A DNA stretch of 64,000 nt from Lachnospiraceae bacterium (GTDB taxonomy: Bacteria; Bacillota; Clostridia; Lachnospirales; Lachnospiraceae), in NCBI GenBank assembly GCA_024682075.1, contig JAIKZQ010000045.1, positions 1-64,000 on the forward strand. Direction: 5' to 3'. Of this stretch, positions 34,987 through 42,436 are shown piece by piece. The stretch's first letter is position 1. Each line of letters starts with the position of its first letter. Below the pieces are notes generated by a model that was not told the origin of the DNA, ran no database searches, and saw nothing but the letters and a program-made list of their open reading frames with translations. The translations under genes and the position numbers were made by a program.

Positions 34987-35562
34987 ATGAAGATAGGTGA
35001 AGCCAGGTCAATATATTATTCCAACAGACGTGAACTGACAGAGCAGAAGAAAGCACTGCATGCCCAAAAAGAAAAAGCGGATCTTGCTTACAAGGCTACG
35101 GGTGACAGCAAATATGCCGATGATGCCGCAGTGCTTGAACTGTCTCTTGAAAATACGCAGAAGGCTTTTGATGAGAATCAGAAAGTACTCGATTCCGTGA
35201 CGGATCAATGGGTAAATGCATTCAACATGGAATCGACCAGGCAGCAGGGCGAAGCTGCCGAGAAAATGGGAGAGGACATGGTCAAGGTGATGACCGTGTT
35301 CAGGAGGATGACCCACGGCGACATCGTGCCGATGCAGGATGAGAAGAAGCTCATGGAGTATGATCAGAAGATGTATTCCATGGCCAAGAACATGCAGACG
35401 ATGGCTCAGCAGCTCGAAAAGGAACGCAAGAAGCATGATTCCCTATGGGAAGATGAGGAGAAGCCGGTCAATCCCGATCCTGCGGAAGTGGCTGATGACA
35501 CGGAGTATAACGGACCTCTTCCGGATATAGATATCCCTGTATCTGCCGGGGCTGAGGAGTGA
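34987..35562 (+). CDS. Coiled-coil hypothetical protein under sigma-D-like promoter
   Basis: This 191-aa soluble protein is mostly helical and charged, with long coiled-coil stretches (about 10-90 and 120-155) and an acidic Pro-containing tail. No signal peptide, membrane span or known domain is seen. The ATG has a strong AAGGAGG. The upstream promoter matches the flagellar/chemotaxis sigma factor. It could be a flagellar chaperone or filament-associated factor; the size and helical character fit, but no family can be named. It ends before a large bidirectional hairpin. Confidence 0.75.
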   Translation: MKIGEARSIYYSNRRELTEQKKALHAQKEKADLAYKATGDSKYADDAAVLELSLENTQKAFDENQKVLDSVTDQWVNAFNMESTRQQGEAAEKMGEDMVKVMTVFRRMTHGDIVPMQDEKKLMEYDQKMYSMAKNMQTMAQQLEKERKKHDSLWEDEEKPVNPDPAEVADDTEYNGPLPDIDIPVSAGAEE

Positions 35563-35564
35563 CG

Positions 35565-35633
35565 AAGGAAAAATATGGGGACGGTTCCGGCGTTCACGAA
35601 GTGAACACCGGAACCGTCCCCATGTTTTTCCTT
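35565..35633. repeat. Long inverted-repeat element with GGGGACGGTTCC core
   Basis: ATGGGGACGGTTCC...TTCAC (35575-35597) pairs with 35601-35623 with a single mismatch over 23 bp and a 3-nt loop. Flanking AAGGAAAAA (35565-35573) also pairs with TTTTTCCTT (35625-35633). It sits between two convergent genes and can act as a two-way terminator. A degenerate copy of one arm lies at 53608-53630, showing it is a dispersed repeat. Confidence 0.8.
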
Positions 35634-35640
35634 TTGTGAA

Positions 35641-37128
35641 TTATCTGTTGGCCTTGAGCTTGTCTGCGTCCGCATTCAGGCTGTCAACAAGAGAATTGAT
35701 GTTGTATACGATATCCTGATTCTGCCTGCTGGCTTCATATGTCTCGGTTGCGTGTGCGGTGACTTCCTCTGCAACTGCAGAATTGGTCTGGATGCTGTTA
35801 ACGATCTCTTCGTTTGCCTTGGACAGGCTTCCGACAAGTGCATCGAGATCTGAAGTGTGCTTCTTGATGATCTCGACAGTTCCGGAGATCTTCTCAAAGC
35901 TTTCGGCGGTTTCTGCAGCACATTTACTCTCTTCGTCGTCAGTCTTCAGGAGCTTTTCGATTGTTGAGACCATTGTTTCGACCTGCCCCATAACCTCTGA
36001 GATCAGAGTGTTGATGTTCTCGGTTGCTGTGGTGGTCTGGCCCGCAAGATTGGAAATCTCACTGGCAACGACCGCAAATCCTCTTCCTGCTTCACCTGCT
36101 CTTGCAGCTTCGATCGAAGCGTTAAGTGCAAGGAGTCTGGTCTGTGATGCAACGTCGGTGATGATGACGGTGATGGAATTCATTTCCTCAGCGGTCTTCT
36201 TGAACTTTTCAAGAGCTCCGGCAACATCATTGCCTTCCTCGTCAACTTCATTTGTAAGTTCGGTCATTCTGCGGATGTTGAGCTTTCCTGCAGCAACTGC
36301 CTCTGCTGCCAGTTCCACATTCTGGGTTATGACTTCCGAAGATCCCCTGACGTTTTCGATGTGCTCGGAGATCTCATTTGTCTGAACGAGCTGTGTCTGG
36401 GATGCTTCGGCAGACTCGTTCGTTCCCTGCCTTACTTCTTCCATGGAATCTATCGTCTGGTCTATAGATGACTTAAGCGATGCCATCTCACTTGAAAGCT
36501 CCTCAGCGGTCCGGCTGACTCTTCCGGAAACTTCCAGCACGTTATCAAGAATGCTCTTGGTCTTGTTGTTGGCTTCCTCGAGATTCTCCATGCGCATGAT
36601 CTGAAGCTTATGATTGGTCTTGCTTACCATGATGAGATAGATGACTATCATTACTATTACAAGCCCCTGGATCTCGGCTACGGCTGTATCGGTTATAAGA
36701 CCTTTTTTGAATGAGATAATTATCGAAATGATGTTACAGATGATGACTCCGACACCGATGGTAGTAATATACTGGACATCATCGAACAGCGTGATGATCA
36801 CCAGCATCGGGATTACATAAGTGAATACCAGGATGTTCTCGGTGGTAAAGAGAACGAACATGTACATGAGAGCATATCCGATGGAGACTATATGCCTGAT
36901 CATTTCGGATCCGGGATTGGTACTGTCTATAACCCATCCGATGATCGGGGGTGCAAGAGCGAGAAGGATCACCAGAAGGACGTATCCGATGGTCCTGGCT
37001 CCTTTGATGACCTCAACAATATAAGCAAGGGAAATGATGCAGCAGAGGATCGTGGAAGCCTGCAGAAGTCTTTTATTCGCAAGTGATTTTGATTCGTATT
37101 CGATGCTGCCAGCCTTATTTTCTTCCAT
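35641..37128 (-). CDS. Methyl-accepting chemotaxis protein
   Basis: This 495-aa chemoreceptor has six or so N-terminal membrane spans (about 25-185) with little outside the membrane, unlike the usual two-span receptor with a periplasmic sensor. The cytoplasmic signalling part follows, with a highly conserved hairpin tip (ASIEAARAGEAGRGFAVVASEISNLAGQT). It probably senses a membrane or internal condition. The start is ATG 37128, with AGGAAG upstream. It has a sigma-A-type promoter, not the sigma-D type found nearby. No chemotaxis kinase gene is in the window. Confidence 0.92.
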   Translation of the reverse strand: MEENKAGSIEYESKSLANKRLLQASTILCCIISLAYIVEVIKGARTIGYVLLVILLALAPPIIGWVIDSTNPGSEMIRHIVSIGYALMYMFVLFTTENILVFTYVIPMLVIITLFDDVQYITTIGVGVIICNIISIIISFKKGLITDTAVAEIQGLVIVMIVIYLIMVSKTNHKLQIMRMENLEEANNKTKSILDNVLEVSGRVSRTAEELSSEMASLKSSIDQTIDSMEEVRQGTNESAEASQTQLVQTNEISEHIENVRGSSEVITQNVELAAEAVAAGKLNIRRMTELTNEVDEEGNDVAGALEKFKKTAEEMNSITVIITDVASQTRLLALNASIEAARAGEAGRGFAVVASEISNLAGQTTTATENINTLISEVMGQVETMVSTIEKLLKTDDEESKCAAETAESFEKISGTVEIIKKHTSDLDALVGSLSKANEEIVNSIQTNSAVAEEVTAHATETYEASRQNQDIVYNINSLVDSLNADADKLKANR

Positions 37129-37178
37129 GAAAATACTTCCTTTCTTGTGTTGATGATATGTCACGGTGCATCAGTAAG

Positions 37179-37208
37179 ATTATACCCGAATACGCCTTTT
37201 TATATCAA
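37179..37208 (-). promoter_or_regulatory. Promoter of the chemotaxis receptor gene
   Basis: On the minus strand TTGATA (37208-37203), 18-bp spacer, perfect TATAAT (37184-37179). It lies in the 3' end of the preceding gene. Confidence 0.65.
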
Positions 37209-37641
37209 GCAATTCGGCTTTTTTGACTGATGCTTCCGAGTCAAATATCCGTACTGTTTTTTCGCCGGAAGGGATGATGACTTCATCCATCCATCCGTGA
37301 AGGAAGACCTGCGCGATATGGTTGACGCATGTTCTGCAGTCGTACAGATCGAGAAGCACTCCCGCAGGTGAAATGTCCGCAAGATCTGATGCGCCTCTTA
37401 TGCGCTGCATGTACATGTGCAGGATCCTTGCTGCATCCTTTCGCTTTATGGGCCAGGTGCATTCCGGAATGTCCCGGGCTTCGATCCATCCCTCGTCAAA
37501 AGCTTTTTTCAGGACAGGTTCATGTGACAGCACTTCAGGCAATGCCTCGGCATTTTCGGGTGAATTATCATCCGAAGCCTCCCCTGCGGCTTCATCGCAG
37601 AGCATCGTGATAAATTGTAACTTTGTAAGAGTATCTTCCAT
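37180..37641 (-). CDS. Hypothetical protein with SLH-like pattern
   Basis: This 153-aa protein has no signal peptide and no named family. Parts resemble S-layer-homology helices (WPIKRKDAARILHMYMQRI and DLYDCRTCVNHIAQVFLHGWM), which may mark a cytoplasmic SLH-derived helical domain. The N-terminal third is acidic. It follows the alpha-galactosidase gene by 45 bases on the same strand, so it is probably its operon partner. Its 3' end contains the promoter of the chemotaxis receptor. Confidence 0.65.
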   Translation of the reverse strand: MEDTLTKLQFITMLCDEAAGEASDDNSPENAEALPEVLSHEPVLKKAFDEGWIEARDIPECTWPIKRKDAARILHMYMQRIRGASDLADISPAGVLLDLYDCRTCVNHIAQVFLHGWMDEVIIPSGEKTVRIFDSEASVKKAELLDIKRRIRV

Positions 37642-37686
37642 GATCGGGTTGCGAATGCACGCTCCGGGGGGGCATATGATCCGGGC

Positions 37687-39471
37687 TTATACGGCAGGCG
37701 TGATCTTAAATACCGCATCCGCATGTGCAGCGAGACTGCCTGCATGAATGGTTTTTCCGTCTGAGACGTTTTCACTTCTGTTCCAAAGATCCTTTACCGT
37801 GAATTTTCCGGCTGCACAGAAAGCATCGCGGTTTGTCAGCTTGCTTCCGATATATTCAAGGACCCTGTCCATGTCAATGGTGATATCTTCGTTCCATTCA
37901 TGTTCACTCAGATTAAAGAAAGCGAGAGCAAGACTTCCGTCCGAAAGAGGCTTGGCCAGGATGTCTATCCGATCGTTATCTCTTATGTATTCAGTATCGG
38001 GATGCCCGGAGCCTGCAGATGTATATACTCTCTTGGCCTGAATGCCCAGAGCATCCTGATTCAGAGCTATAAGTTCTTTGTTCGCGATGATGTTGTAGAG
38101 CTCATCGCCCTTCTTTACTCTTCTGAGGTCGAGTCCCAGCATGAGAGGAGAGTTCATCATGCACCACATGGAAAAGTGGGTGCGGCACATATCCATATCA
38201 AGACCGTCCATTCCGATCATAAGCATGTCGGGATCGTTCCAGCCTTTGCTAAGACCGGCAAATTCGTCCATAATGACAGCCTTGTCATACTGGACCGCAA
38301 CACCCGGAGTATAATCGCTTGCCCAGCTTCCGCGTCCGGGATTGCCGTCACTTCCCACCTGAAATGTTATGTCGTTAAGTATCCTCCAGGAATCTCCGAC
38401 CTTGTATCCCCAGTTATGCGGCTGGGTCTTGCCCCATTCGCAAAGGGACATGACTATGCCGGTATCAGGATCTGCCTCCAGGAAGCCCTGAAGAAGTGCG
38501 GCATAAGAGCACAGAGTGTTTTCCTGCCTGCGATGGTTCATGAATCTTATGACGTCAGTGTCATTATTCAGGCTTACGGCGATCGCATCGGAAGCAGTAA
38601 ATTCACCGTTCGGACTTTCGGGAAGAAAATCGTCGTAAAAGTAAGCAGCATTGTCTCCGCTGCCCGCAGCGATCTGGAGCCATTCTCCGAGGCCGGATTC
38701 TCTGCCGGTTGTGTATGTCACATAAACACTGTAATCACCTTCCGGAAGATCGGACGTATCAAATGTAAGCTCGCCACTCAGCATCCCCACGGGAGATACA
38801 TCAGGACCTGTTCCGTCGAAGGTTCCGATATTGGCAACATATGCTCCCTCTCTGATCTCAGGGCCGTTTCCGGTTATCTTTCCGTCTGTTACGGCTGAAA
38901 ACTCACGCCTTATCCCGTTTCCTTCGATCCTGACGGAAGCTATGCCGGGGGCGTAAGTGTATCTTGCGTTCTCCGCATTTGAAAATGTTGCGTTATCCCA
39001 CAGATAGTAGCAGTTGTCGACTTTTATGAAATCCACATCCCACTCTGTATATGACTTCGCATCTTCTTTTTCATGTCCGCATGTTCCGACAGCTGCTCCG
39101 GCACAGAGGTTGGAGCCGATGTCGTTATACATTCCGAACTTTAATCCCTTTGAGTGGATATAATCCGCAAGAGCTCTGAATCCTGATGGGAATTTGACTT
39201 CTTCGTTTGCAAGCAGACCGTTAACTCTTTCGTTTTTGTAACAGCCGTCATCGAGAACAAGGTATTTGTAGCCCAGATCATCCAGACCGAGCTCCTTGAT
39301 GCAGTCAGCCATTGCCTTTGTGAGTGCCTCCGAATTACCGCTTCCGAAGGCATTCCAGCTGTTCCATCCCATCATGGGAAGTCTTCCCGTCTTTTTTCCC
39401 GGGAAAGTCTTTCCGTCTGTAAAATTGTCATAGCGGTACTTCGGGTCGTTTATGATCACCGGTCTTTCCAT
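37687..39471 (-). CDS. GH27 alpha-galactosidase with inserted beta-sandwich domain
   Basis: This 594-aa glycoside hydrolase belongs to family 27. The barrel starts MGWNSWNAFG, and the nucleophile is the Asp in DFIKVDNCYY (about residue 152). The acid/base Asp is in SWRILNDI, and the NDPDMLMIG and LMLGLDLR blocks follow. About 150 residues (160-310) are inserted right after the nucleophile strand; they look like a carbohydrate-binding beta-sandwich (GDYSVYVTYTTG, GEWLQIAAG). A C-terminal beta domain closes the protein. There is no signal peptide, so it acts on imported oligosaccharides. The start is ATG 39471, spaced 9 bases from GGAG; ATG 39477 is too close. Confidence 0.9.
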   Translation of the reverse strand: MERPVIINDPKYRYDNFTDGKTFPGKKTGRLPMMGWNSWNAFGSGNSEALTKAMADCIKELGLDDLGYKYLVLDDGCYKNERVNGLLANEEVKFPSGFRALADYIHSKGLKFGMYNDIGSNLCAGAAVGTCGHEKEDAKSYTEWDVDFIKVDNCYYLWDNATFSNAENARYTYAPGIASVRIEGNGIRREFSAVTDGKITGNGPEIREGAYVANIGTFDGTGPDVSPVGMLSGELTFDTSDLPEGDYSVYVTYTTGRESGLGEWLQIAAGSGDNAAYFYDDFLPESPNGEFTASDAIAVSLNNDTDVIRFMNHRRQENTLCSYAALLQGFLEADPDTGIVMSLCEWGKTQPHNWGYKVGDSWRILNDITFQVGSDGNPGRGSWASDYTPGVAVQYDKAVIMDEFAGLSKGWNDPDMLMIGMDGLDMDMCRTHFSMWCMMNSPLMLGLDLRRVKKGDELYNIIANKELIALNQDALGIQAKRVYTSAGSGHPDTEYIRDNDRIDILAKPLSDGSLALAFFNLSEHEWNEDITIDMDRVLEYIGSKLTNRDAFCAAGKFTVKDLWNRSENVSDGKTIHAGSLAAHADAVFKITPAV

Positions 39472-39561
39472 ATGCATTATCTCCTTTGATGCGGCTATGA
39501 TGAGAAATTTAGCAAATAATGAATGCTATTCTTCAGTATTTAGAGTGTGACGTGCACATCC

Positions 39562-39589
39562 TTGGGTTTATACTAAAAAACAGTATAAT
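39562..39589 (+). promoter_or_regulatory. Promoter of the esterase gene
   Basis: TTGGGT (39562-39567), 16-bp spacer, perfect TATAAT (39584-39589). The 194-bp gap between the divergent galactosidase and esterase genes holds this and a partly palindromic GTGTGACGTGCACA near 39544-39557. Confidence 0.6.
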
Positions 39590-39665
39590 TATATAGAAAC
39601 GCACATGCATTTAAAAGGGGTTATGATCGCTTGTGCGGATGGATCAGACAAAGGGGGACAGTGAA

Positions 39666-41267
39666 ATGGCAATGAAGGAAAGACCTGAAGTAAAGACACT
39701 TGATGACGGATCCAAGTACTGGGAACATGAATATGAAAGCTTCTTTTTGAAGACATATGTTCCTGTCAATGATCTGGACGGTCAGGTGAACAACTACGGA
39801 TTCAAGGCACCGCTTTTGCTTGTGTTCGAAGAAAAGTCTCAGACAGCCGAAGAAGCGGTTTCATTTGCAAGGAAGACGGGGCTCGAGGAGATTGCCGCAT
39901 CATATGATGCGAGCGTGCTGTTTGTCTATCCGACCTGTGAAGGCGGATGGAAGAATACGGGAGCCGGACTGTATGCCGATGTGATTGCGGAAGTCAGGAT
40001 GGATACCGAGTACAGTGACGGAATAGATTCCTGGAATGATTTCTTTGCCCGTGAATTCAAGGGCTATTTCATCAGAGGTGCAAAATTCAGGGCGGATATC
40101 TACAGCTACGGAGAGTCGGCGGATTATGTTGCGAAGAATCTTCTGAAGACTCAGCAGGGCATATTCTTATGGGGACCCGGAGAGATCACCCCGGCAGTTT
40201 GTTCCATGGAAGGCTTATCCGTGACGCCGGATGTTCAGAGAAAGGATATTGCGGTCATCAGCGTCGGCAATTCCGATGAGATCAATAAGGCATTCGAAGG
40301 CTGCGAGCATCTTCTGGTCAAGGATTTTGCGGATTACAGGGATGATTTTCTTTCTTTTGTCAGAAGATATAAGATGTGGTGCGGCGTGCAGCAGGAAGAG
40401 GCCATCTTTGAAGAGATCGGCATGATCGCAGAGCCCGGAAGCGTTTCCGTAAAGACTTCTTCGAACAATTTCGGAAAGTATAAGGATCAGAGCGAGCATA
40501 CGGTAGGATATTTCGCTTACTACAACGAAGGTATCTTTGATAAAGGCGCTGTGCCGCTCCTTGTGGGCTGCCACGGAGGCGGTGACTCATCCATGTATCT
40601 GACATATGTCTCCGGATTCTGGCAGGTGGCACATGATCATGACATCCTTTATGTGGCACTTGAAGATCACCTTAACATCACGCCGACAGAGATAATAGAT
40701 GTAATTGAGCACCTTAAGGGAAAATACAGCATCGATGAAAAGAGGATCTATATCGGCGGATTTTCCATGGGCAGCGGAAAGACCCAGGACATGTTCCAGG
40801 AATATCCCGAATACTTCGCGGGACTTTGCCCCTGCAGTGCACTTTTCCCCGTGAAGGACAATATGTTCTCTCATCCGCTCGGTGAGATCAACAACAGCGT
40901 TCCCGTTCCCCTGTTCTATTCGGGCGGAGAGAAGTCACCGCTTCCCGAACTTCCTTCACAGGCTGACAGCTGCCTTGACAGGTTCAAGTATCTTGCTGCA
41001 GTCAACGGGCTTAAGAAACTCAAAGAGATCGAAGCCCTTAAGTTCGATGAAAAGGACAGCTGGGCGGATCCTTTCTGGGGAGTTCCCGGGGATAGGACAG
41101 AGAAGCTGTATGATGAATCCAGGGATTCCTATCTGACAGTGAACTATTATGACAGCGAGGACGGAGTCTGCAGGACAGCATTTGCGAGCGTCAGCGGACA
41201 GCAGCATGAATGCAGGCATCACTCGATCGAGACGGCGTGGGATTTTGTTTCAAAGTTCAGCAGGTGA
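39666..41267 (+). CDS. Alpha/beta-hydrolase (esterase/depolymerase-like)
   Basis: This 533-aa protein has a C-terminal alpha/beta-hydrolase domain (about 270-533): the oxyanion VGCHGGGDSS, the nucleophile elbow GGFSMGSGKT, and a likely catalytic His in HECRHHSIETAWDF. The N-terminal 250 residues resemble a second, catalytically empty hydrolase fold. It is similar in layout to PHB-depolymerase/feruloyl-esterase-type proteins. No signal peptide is present, so it likely works in the cytoplasm. The ATG at 39666 has GGGGGA 7 bases upstream, and is chosen over 39633. It is divergent from the alpha-galactosidase and may act on the same plant material. Confidence 0.78.
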   Translation: MAMKERPEVKTLDDGSKYWEHEYESFFLKTYVPVNDLDGQVNNYGFKAPLLLVFEEKSQTAEEAVSFARKTGLEEIAASYDASVLFVYPTCEGGWKNTGAGLYADVIAEVRMDTEYSDGIDSWNDFFAREFKGYFIRGAKFRADIYSYGESADYVAKNLLKTQQGIFLWGPGEITPAVCSMEGLSVTPDVQRKDIAVISVGNSDEINKAFEGCEHLLVKDFADYRDDFLSFVRRYKMWCGVQQEEAIFEEIGMIAEPGSVSVKTSSNNFGKYKDQSEHTVGYFAYYNEGIFDKGAVPLLVGCHGGGDSSMYLTYVSGFWQVAHDHDILYVALEDHLNITPTEIIDVIEHLKGKYSIDEKRIYIGGFSMGSGKTQDMFQEYPEYFAGLCPCSALFPVKDNMFSHPLGEINNSVPVPLFYSGGEKSPLPELPSQADSCLDRFKYLAAVNGLKKLKEIEALKFDEKDSWADPFWGVPGDRTEKLYDESRDSYLTVNYYDSEDGVCRTAFASVSGQQHECRHHSIETAWDFVSKFSR

Positions 41268-41294
41268 TCCGAAAGACTTTTTTTCGCCGGGGGT

Positions 41295-41321
41295 TAAGAA
41301 TTAATGTTCCGCATCCGATAT
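41295..41321 (+). promoter_or_regulatory. Sigma-D (FliA)-like promoter
   Basis: TAAG (41295-41298), 15-bp spacer, TCCGATAT (41314-41321), very close to the sigma-D pattern. It starts a leader of about 110 bases for the DUF6033-like gene. CTCCCCTTGT near 41344 can pair with ACAGGGGAG near 41401. Confidence 0.65.
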
Positions 41322-41439
41322 ACAGAATAAGATAACTATCATTCTCCCCTTGTGTTCCGGAAGACATGCGCAGGGATGCGTCATTAAAGGGAACCATTCG
41401 ACAGGGGAGCGGCTATGAGACTACAAGGAGGTAGAAGCT

Positions 41440-42354
41440 ATGGCTATTCATGAGATCTCTGCATATCAGAAGACTGCCGAGAGCTGGAAAACGGCAAAAG
41501 CGGCACAGACCGCAGGCAGCACCGGAGCGTCCGCTGCAGTGCAGACGGGTGCGTCTTCAAATGCCGGCAAGCCTGAAATAAAGGCCTGGAACCCGATCAG
41601 CGAAGGAAGCAGTCTTATCCCCAGGAAGACCGATTACGGAATGACCATCGGTGATGTGAAGCTTTCCGACAAGGCCGCGGAATATTATGACCAGCTCAAG
41701 GGAAAGTTCGGCAACATGGAATTCATCGTGGTCAGCGGTGACATGAAAGACAGCGTCAAGGCCAATGCCGCGATGTACGGAAACGCGAGCAGGCAGGTTG
41801 TGCTGATCGATGAAGAAAAGCTTGAGAGAATGGCTACCGATGAGAACTATCGCAACAAGTACGAGGGCATCATCGCCATGTCCCAGGCCAGGCTGACCGA
41901 GATGAAGAACTCCCTTGCAAGCACCGGTGCAGGAGTTAAGAATTTCGGGATCTCTGTTGACGAAAACGGTAATGAGAGCTTCTTTGCAACCATAGAGAAA
42001 TCTTCGCAGGCCCAGAAAGAACGTATCGAAAAGCATGCCGAGGAAAAGAAGGAAGCGAAGAAAGCAAAGGAAAAAGCCGAGAAGAAAGAGATAGCCGAAA
42101 AGCAGCGCGAAAAGGCTGCGGAGAAGAGGAAGGCTGAGAAGGAAGCGCTGGAAGACCGCCTCAGGGAGTCTGATGATGAGACGGATGAAACCGATGCGGA
42201 TGCAGTTACCGAAAAGGAATATGTGACCATTTCAAGTAACTCACTCAGCTCGCTTTTAAACAAAGTTCAGAATTACTCATTCGGAAACGCATCGGACCGT
42301 GTGATGACGGAAGCCGAGAAAATGATCGGAAGTCATATAGATTTTAAAGGCTGA
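41440..42354 (+). CDS. DUF6033-like protein
   Basis: This 304-aa protein starts with a Ser/Ala/Thr-rich segment (about 10-45), then a conserved-looking domain (about 60-185: KLSDKAAEYYDQLKGKFGNM, VVLIDEEKLERMATDENYR, GIIAMSQARL). A very long Lys/Glu helix (about 190-250) and a C-terminal Ser-rich tail follow. It resembles the DUF6033 group common in Lachnospiraceae; no function is established. There is no signal peptide or membrane span. A strong AAGGAGG precedes the ATG. Its sigma-D-like promoter ties it to motility genes, which is the best clue to its job. Confidence 0.7.
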   Translation: MAIHEISAYQKTAESWKTAKAAQTAGSTGASAAVQTGASSNAGKPEIKAWNPISEGSSLIPRKTDYGMTIGDVKLSDKAAEYYDQLKGKFGNMEFIVVSGDMKDSVKANAAMYGNASRQVVLIDEEKLERMATDENYRNKYEGIIAMSQARLTEMKNSLASTGAGVKNFGISVDENGNESFFATIEKSSQAQKERIEKHAEEKKEAKKAKEKAEKKEIAEKQREKAAEKRKAEKEALEDRLRESDDETDETDADAVTEKEYVTISSNSLSSLLNKVQNYSFGNASDRVMTEAEKMIGSHIDFKG

Positions 42355-42380
42355 GCAGCCTTGAAGTAATAAAATTATGG

Positions 42381-42428
42381 GAGGTTCTGCTGTTTACATC
42401 ATAAACGGCGGAACCTCTCATTGTTTTA
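42381..42428. terminator. Bidirectional terminator
   Basis: A 16-bp stem (42381-42396 with 42402-42417, two G-U pairs, GAGGTTCTGC.../...GGAACCTC) lies between convergent genes. There is a T-rich tail on the plus side and weak Ts on the minus side. Confidence 0.75.
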
Positions 42429-42436
42429 TATCCGTT

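Noticed and set aside
34907..34990. ATG directly after TATACAAT as another leaderless gene
   Set aside because: The frame runs only about 27 codons and overlaps the start of the coiled-coil gene; the sequence is better read as a sigma-D-like -10 box.
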